From: M3007 sp964589365
GTDB taxonomy: Bacteria; Bacteroidota; Bacteroidia; Chitinophagales; Saprospiraceae
NCBI GenBank assembly: GCA_964589365.1
Contig: CAZPTQ010000185.1
Location: 1 to 9,794 of the forward strand
Direction of reading: 5' to 3'
DNA: 9,794 nucleotides
Shown here: positions 7,402 through 9,794 of the stretch, in pieces
How positions within the stretch are numbered: position 1 is the first letter of the stretch
How the letters are laid out: every line of letters begins with the position of its first letter
The notes under the pieces: model-generated
Told to the model about the DNA's origin: nothing
Database searches by the model: none
What the model saw: the letters and a program-made list of their open reading frames with translations, nothing else
Position numbers and translations under genes: made by a program

Positions 7402-9027
7402 CTACTTCTTATAAAAATGGATTTCCACCCGGCGGTTGAGTTGTCGGTTTTCGCGCGTGTCGTTTGGCACAACTGGCTTTTGTGAACCAAACCCGACGTA
7501 ATTGAGTCGTGATATGGCGATGCCCTTCGACGCCAGGTTGTCGAGGCATTTTTTGGCTCGTTTTTCTGCAAGCAGGTCGTTGGCTGGTTCCTTGCCGGTA
7601 TTGTCTGTATGGCCTTCGACGCGGGCAAAGAGCGTTGGGTCAGCATTCATAATCGCAACGATCTCATCAATGGTAATCAGTGAAGTAACTTGCCAATCGT
7701 CCAGTGTTGAACTGAAATAGACTGCTTTGTAAGGCACTCCCAGCGCGGCAGGCATGGCCTCCGGGCAACCGTTTTTAGCTGCAATGCCCGGAATGGTGGG
7801 GCAATCGTCATCCTTATCAGCAATGCCATCTTCGTCGGTATCGGGGCAGCCGCGCAGGTTTTCGGGTCCGGCGATACCTGGGCAGCCATCTTTGTTGTCC
7901 GGTATTCCATCGCTGTCAGAATCCGGGCAGCCTTTCCATCGCAGATGGCCGCTCATGTCAGGGCAAAGGTCTTCGGCATCCGCTACTCCATCCTTATCGC
8001 GGTCTACAGCGGGGCAGCCTCGGTACGCGGCTATACCTTTCACCTCCGGGCAATTGTCGTCCTTGTCGGCGATGCCGTCTTCGTCGCGGTCGGGGCAGCC
8101 GCCTGTTGCTGGCAAACCTGCGATTTCAGGGCAGAGGTCGTGTTTATCGGCCACACCATCGTGATCGGTATCCGGGCAACCCTTTAGACCGCGCATTCCA
8201 GGAGTGTCAGGGCAATCGTCTTTATCATCAGGCACCCCATCTTCGTCACTGTCGTTAATAGGAATTTTGTCTGCAGGATCAATTGATCTGCGACTTGATT
8301 TTTGACCTTTTCCAAAGGCATAACTCGCCGTCAATTGAGCAGTGTAAAACCAATCCTTCGCAGCCGGATTGCCCGCTTTGCTGATGCCGTCCAAATAATC
8401 GCTTGATGTATAGCGCAATGCGCCCTCCAATCCCAAAGTAAAGGTGTTACTGACCCGAAAGCGGACGCCCAGGCCCATTGGGATGCTGAGCGCGGTATTT
8501 TTTGCTTCGATAATATCCGTTTGGATCAGCGAAGGGGATACTCCTCCATTGCCATTATCTTCATTCCAGTCGTTATTAGGTTGAAAAAATGTTCCTCCAA
8601 CCCCAATGGAAACAAATGGGGCTGCCAACCGGCGGTTTTTGCTGAGGCCCGACTTGTTTCGCTTTCCTGCCTTGTAAAGCCCAAAAGGGTAGATTTCGCC
8701 TTGAATGGACAACTCGACTATGGGGCCTTCAAAAGAAAAGTCGCGGGTTTGATGCCAGGCGGGTTCCTGGAAATTTTGGTCATCGCCCGAAATCCTGGAA
8801 TAAAGGAGACCTAACCTGGCGGCAAAATGGTTGCTAAGGTTATAGCGAAAATGAGCGGACAAAGAAGGTTTTATAGACAAAAAGTCCGGGTTCAACCTTG
8901 CGTTTTGAAGCTCTCCATCGTAAGCGCCTAGGCCTATCCCAGCGCCGATTTCCCAAGGATGGGGCGTCTGGGCATTGATTAAAAGCGGAATGCAAAAGGC
9001 CAGCAAATACAGAATGGTATTTCTCAT
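7402..9027 (-). CDS. OmpA family outer-membrane protein with six thrombospondin type-3 repeats
   Basis: This 541-residue envelope protein has a signal peptide at residues 1-19 (MRNTILYLLAF..., cleavage NA|Q). Residues about 24-248 alternate in the way of an outer-membrane beta barrel, ending TAQLTASYAFGKG. Six thrombospondin type-3 repeats (about 259-422) follow the pattern D-x-D-x-D-G-x-x-D-x-x-D-x-C-P...GCP and should bind calcium and form a rigid spacer. Five repeats are about 27 residues; the fourth has two extra. The OmpA C-terminal domain (about 432-541) keeps Asp475 (GHTD) and Arg490, with the same 15-residue spacing as the E. coli OmpA Asp/Arg pair that binds diaminopimelate. It therefore probably links the outer membrane to peptidoglycan. 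ATG at 9027 is chosen over 9093 because it opens directly on the signal peptide, and the upstream start lies inside the promoter candidate. It is divergent from mraZ. Confidence 0.92.
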   Translation of the reverse strand: MRNTILYLLAFCIPLLINAQTPHPWEIGAGIGLGAYDGELQNARLNPDFLSIKPSLSAHFRYNLSNHFAARLGLLYSRISGDDQNFQEPAWHQTRDFSFEGPIVELSIQGEIYPFGLYKAGKRNKSGLSKNRRLAAPFVSIGVGGTFFQPNNDWNEDNGNGGVSPSLIQTDIIEAKNTALSIPMGLGVRFRVSNTFTLGLEGALRYTSSDYLDGISKAGNPAAKDWFYTAQLTASYAFGKGQKSSRRSIDPADKIPINDSDEDGVPDDKDDCPDTPGMRGLKGCPDTDHDGVADKHDLCPEIAGLPATGGCPDRDEDGIADKDDNCPEVKGIAAYRGCPAVDRDKDGVADAEDLCPDMSGHLRWKGCPDSDSDGIPDNKDGCPGIAGPENLRGCPDTDEDGIADKDDDCPTIPGIAAKNGCPEAMPAALGVPYKAVYFSSTLDDWQVTSLITIDEIVAIMNADPTLFARVEGHTDNTGKEPANDLLAEKRAKKCLDNLASKGIAISRLNYVGFGSQKPVVPNDTRENRQLNRRVEIHFYKK

Positions 9028-9073
9028 GGTGTGATCGGCTTCGAGTTGGCAGACAAAATAGTGTGAACCCTCG

Positions 9074-9106
9074 CAAACATACACAAGGTGCATGAAAAGA
9101 TTGCAA
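9074..9106 (-). promoter_or_regulatory. Promoter of the OmpA-family gene
   Basis: On the minus strand TTG (9106-9104) and TATGTTTG (9081-9074) are 22 nt apart and fit TTG-N17-23-TAnnTTTG. The -7 box ends 46 nt before the ATG at 9027, a normal leader length. A start at 9093 would lie between the two promoter boxes, which supports the shorter protein. Confidence 0.55.
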
Positions 9107-9174
9107 TTGGCCCTTGAAACGAAGCCTTTTGTGCCTTAGTACTACCAAAAGAGTGCGGAAAACTGTGCATTGCG

Positions 9175-9230
9175 CCACATTTTCCCACGCGGGCTTCTTC
9201 CAGTCAACACCTATCTCCACTTTTTCCCAC
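9175..9230 (+). repeat. 14-nt direct repeat pair, 42 bp apart
   Basis: CCACATTTTCCCAC (9175-9188) and CCACTTTTTCCCAC (9217-9230) match at 13 of 14 positions. Their 42-bp offset is close to four helical turns, so a protein dimer could meet both on one DNA face. Both carry the TCCCAC core that recurs nearer to mraZ. Confidence 0.6.
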
Positions 9231-9279
9231 AGTTTTTGTGCATCAAAAAAGTATTGGTCCTTACTTTGCCAAATTTGAT

Positions 9280-9297
9280 TTATTTTGTTCAAAATAA
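9280..9297. promoter_or_regulatory. Operator-like palindrome
   Basis: TTATTTTG and CAAAATAA are perfect 8-bp inverted arms with a 2-nt centre. The loop is too short for a good RNA hairpin, so binding by a dimeric protein is the more likely use if it has one. In such AT-rich DNA a chance origin is possible. Confidence 0.35.
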
Positions 9298-9471
9298 CCA
9301 TTTTAGATTTCTATTTTTGGGTAAAATTTCCAGTTTCATAGACTTTTTTATTCCTGAATCTAACTTTTTTTCAAATTTATATTTTAGTTCAATAATTTTA
9401 AATCATTGTTTATCAGCATTTTATAAATTTATATCAATTTTTTTTACAAAAAAAAGCATTGTTTGTGTCGT

Positions 9472-9506
9472 TTTGTGGGAAAATATGGAAACTGCCTTTA
9501 CTTTTG
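9472..9506 (+). promoter_or_regulatory. Promoter of mraZ
   Basis: TTTG at 9472-9475 and TACTTTTG at 9499-9506 are 23 nt apart, at the long end of the Bacteroidota -33/-7 spacing. The -7 box ends 72 nt before the mraZ ATG. A GTGGGA hexamer (9475-9480) overlaps the -33 element, a natural place for a repressor. Confidence 0.55.
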
Positions 9507-9572
9507 TCCCTGTGAATTGGTGACCGATCCCACATTTGTCCCGACTCATACTTAGCAGAAGTTCAGTCCCAC
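9507..9572. promoter_or_regulatory. Candidate MraZ operator repeats in the mraZ leader
   Basis: TCCC cores occur at 9507-9510, 9528-9531, 9539-9542 and 9567-9570. Two are full TCCCAC (9528-9533 and 9567-9572), that is GTGGGA on the other strand. The first three are 21 and 11 bp apart, near whole helical turns. TTTGTCCC itself is repeated at 9503 and 9535. In E. coli MraZ represses its own operon through TGGGN direct repeats, so autoregulation here is a reasonable inference, although the spacing is not identical. Confidence 0.45.
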
Positions 9573-9578
9573 ACTACA

Positions 9579-9794
9579 ATGCAACTAATCGGTGAATATC
9601 CGGTGGCACTTGACGACAAGGGCCGTTTGCGCTTACCAACCGCGCTGCTCCGCCAGTTACCTGCTCTTGCAGCAGGATCCAATGGCGAGGGTGCGGCGTA
9701 TGAATTTGTAGTAAACCGGGGGTTTGAGAAGTGTCTCACACTTTACCCCAAACCGGTCTGGGACGGCATCGCTGCCAAGTTGAGCCGTCTCAAT
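9579..9794 (+). CDS. mraZ: MraZ transcriptional regulator (partial, N-terminal half)
   Basis: The first 72 codons of mraZ are present; the gene runs off the window end. It begins MQLIGEYPVALDDKGRLRLP, with the MraZ/AbrB-type swapped-hairpin motif 'G-E-Y-x-x-x-L-D-x-K-G-R-L-x-L-P' at residues 5-20. A Gly/Ala-rich loop follows, then FVVNRGFEKCLTLYP and VWDGIAAKL. MraZ is a DNA-binding protein that forms ring oligomers and in E. coli represses the dcw (division and cell wall) cluster it usually heads. rsmH (mraW) would be expected next, outside the window. The start ATG has no Shine-Dalgarno sequence, as with the other genes here. TCCCAC repeats in its leader suggest self-control. Confidence 0.93.
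   Translation, partial: MQLIGEYPVALDDKGRLRLPTALLRQLPALAAGSNGEGAAYEFVVNRGFEKCLTLYPKPVWDGIAAKLSRLN

Larger units (their letters stand above)
9107..9471. other. Gene-free, partly AT-rich divergent intergenic region
   Basis: No believable gene is seen between the OmpA-family promoter and the mraZ promoter. Positions 9107-9240 are mixed in composition and hold a 14-nt near-exact direct repeat. From about 9241 the sequence becomes strongly AT-rich with long T runs on the plus strand. It contains the palindrome TTATTTTG-TT-CAAAATAA at 9280-9297. The reading frames here give Phe/Ile/Lys-rich low-complexity peptides of the kind expected from AT-rich non-coding DNA. The stretch may act as an upstream activating or bendable region for mraZ (inference). 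Confidence 0.6.

Noticed and set aside
7754..8164. Plus-strand frame rich in Ser, Gly, Gln and Pro with regular repeats
   Set aside because: Its periodicity is only the antisense image of the thrombospondin type-3 repeats of the minus-strand OmpA-family gene.
9028..9093. 22-residue N-terminal extension of the OmpA-family protein
   Set aside because: It would put the start between the -33 and -7 boxes and place a non-hydrophobic segment before a clear signal peptide.
9175..9483. Replication origin with DnaA boxes (TTTTCCCAC motifs in AT-rich DNA)
   Set aside because: The motifs differ from the DnaA box TTATNCACA at two positions, and no dnaA or other origin gene is nearby; regulatory sites for mraZ explain them better.
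9170..9523. 117-codon plus-strand open frame before mraZ
   Set aside because: Low-complexity Phe/Ile/Lys-rich translation from AT-rich DNA, no domain; it runs through the mraZ promoter boxes.

Overview
The window looks like chromosomal DNA of a Bacteroidota bacterium. Three things point there. There are type IX secretion (T9SS) C-terminal sorting domains. Several starts lie downstream of TAnnTTTG boxes, the Bacteroidota -7 element. No start codon has a clear Shine-Dalgarno sequence. The protein styles (subtilase with an SAQ-type signal cleavage site, OmpA protein with thrombospondin type-3 repeats, DUF72 with a Bacteroidota-style N-terminus) would fit the Saprospiria/Cytophagia side of the phylum. 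That finer placement is inference.

Layout. (1) 8-1570, plus strand: a HerA/FtsK-like P-loop ATPase of the DUF853 family. (2) 1571-2435: no intact gene. It holds a tandem 54-bp hairpin-rich repeat with an inverted end copy, a terminator-like hairpin, and a start-less minus-strand remnant that encodes a complete T9SS sorting domain. (3) 2436-4145, plus: an exported S8 subtilase with a large insertion between its catalytic Asp and His, followed by a strong intrinsic terminator and a separate 15-bp perfect inverted repeat. (4) 4388-5809, plus: a secreted beta-propeller-like protein with a T9SS sorting domain. (5) 5855-7354, minus: a tight pair, a Uma2-type PD-(D/E)XK protein then a DUF72 protein, with a good promoter candidate in front. 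(6) 7402-9027, minus: an outer-membrane protein with an N-terminal barrel-like region, six thrombospondin type-3 repeats and an OmpA peptidoglycan-binding domain. (7) 9028-9578: a divergent, partly very AT-rich regulatory region. (8) 9579 to the end, plus: the start of mraZ, usually the first gene of the division and cell-wall (dcw) cluster.

Functionally the window is mostly cell-envelope biology (exported protease, T9SS cargo, OmpA anchor, dcw entry) plus a HerA-like ATPase and a Uma2/DUF72 pair of unknown role. I see no CRISPR array, RNA gene, intact transposase or recognisable defence cassette. The least explained signals are non-coding: a cluster of TCCCAC/GTGGGA hexamers before mraZ (a possible MraZ operator array), the 54-bp repeats, the 54-nt palindrome at 4230-4283, and the orphan sorting domain.
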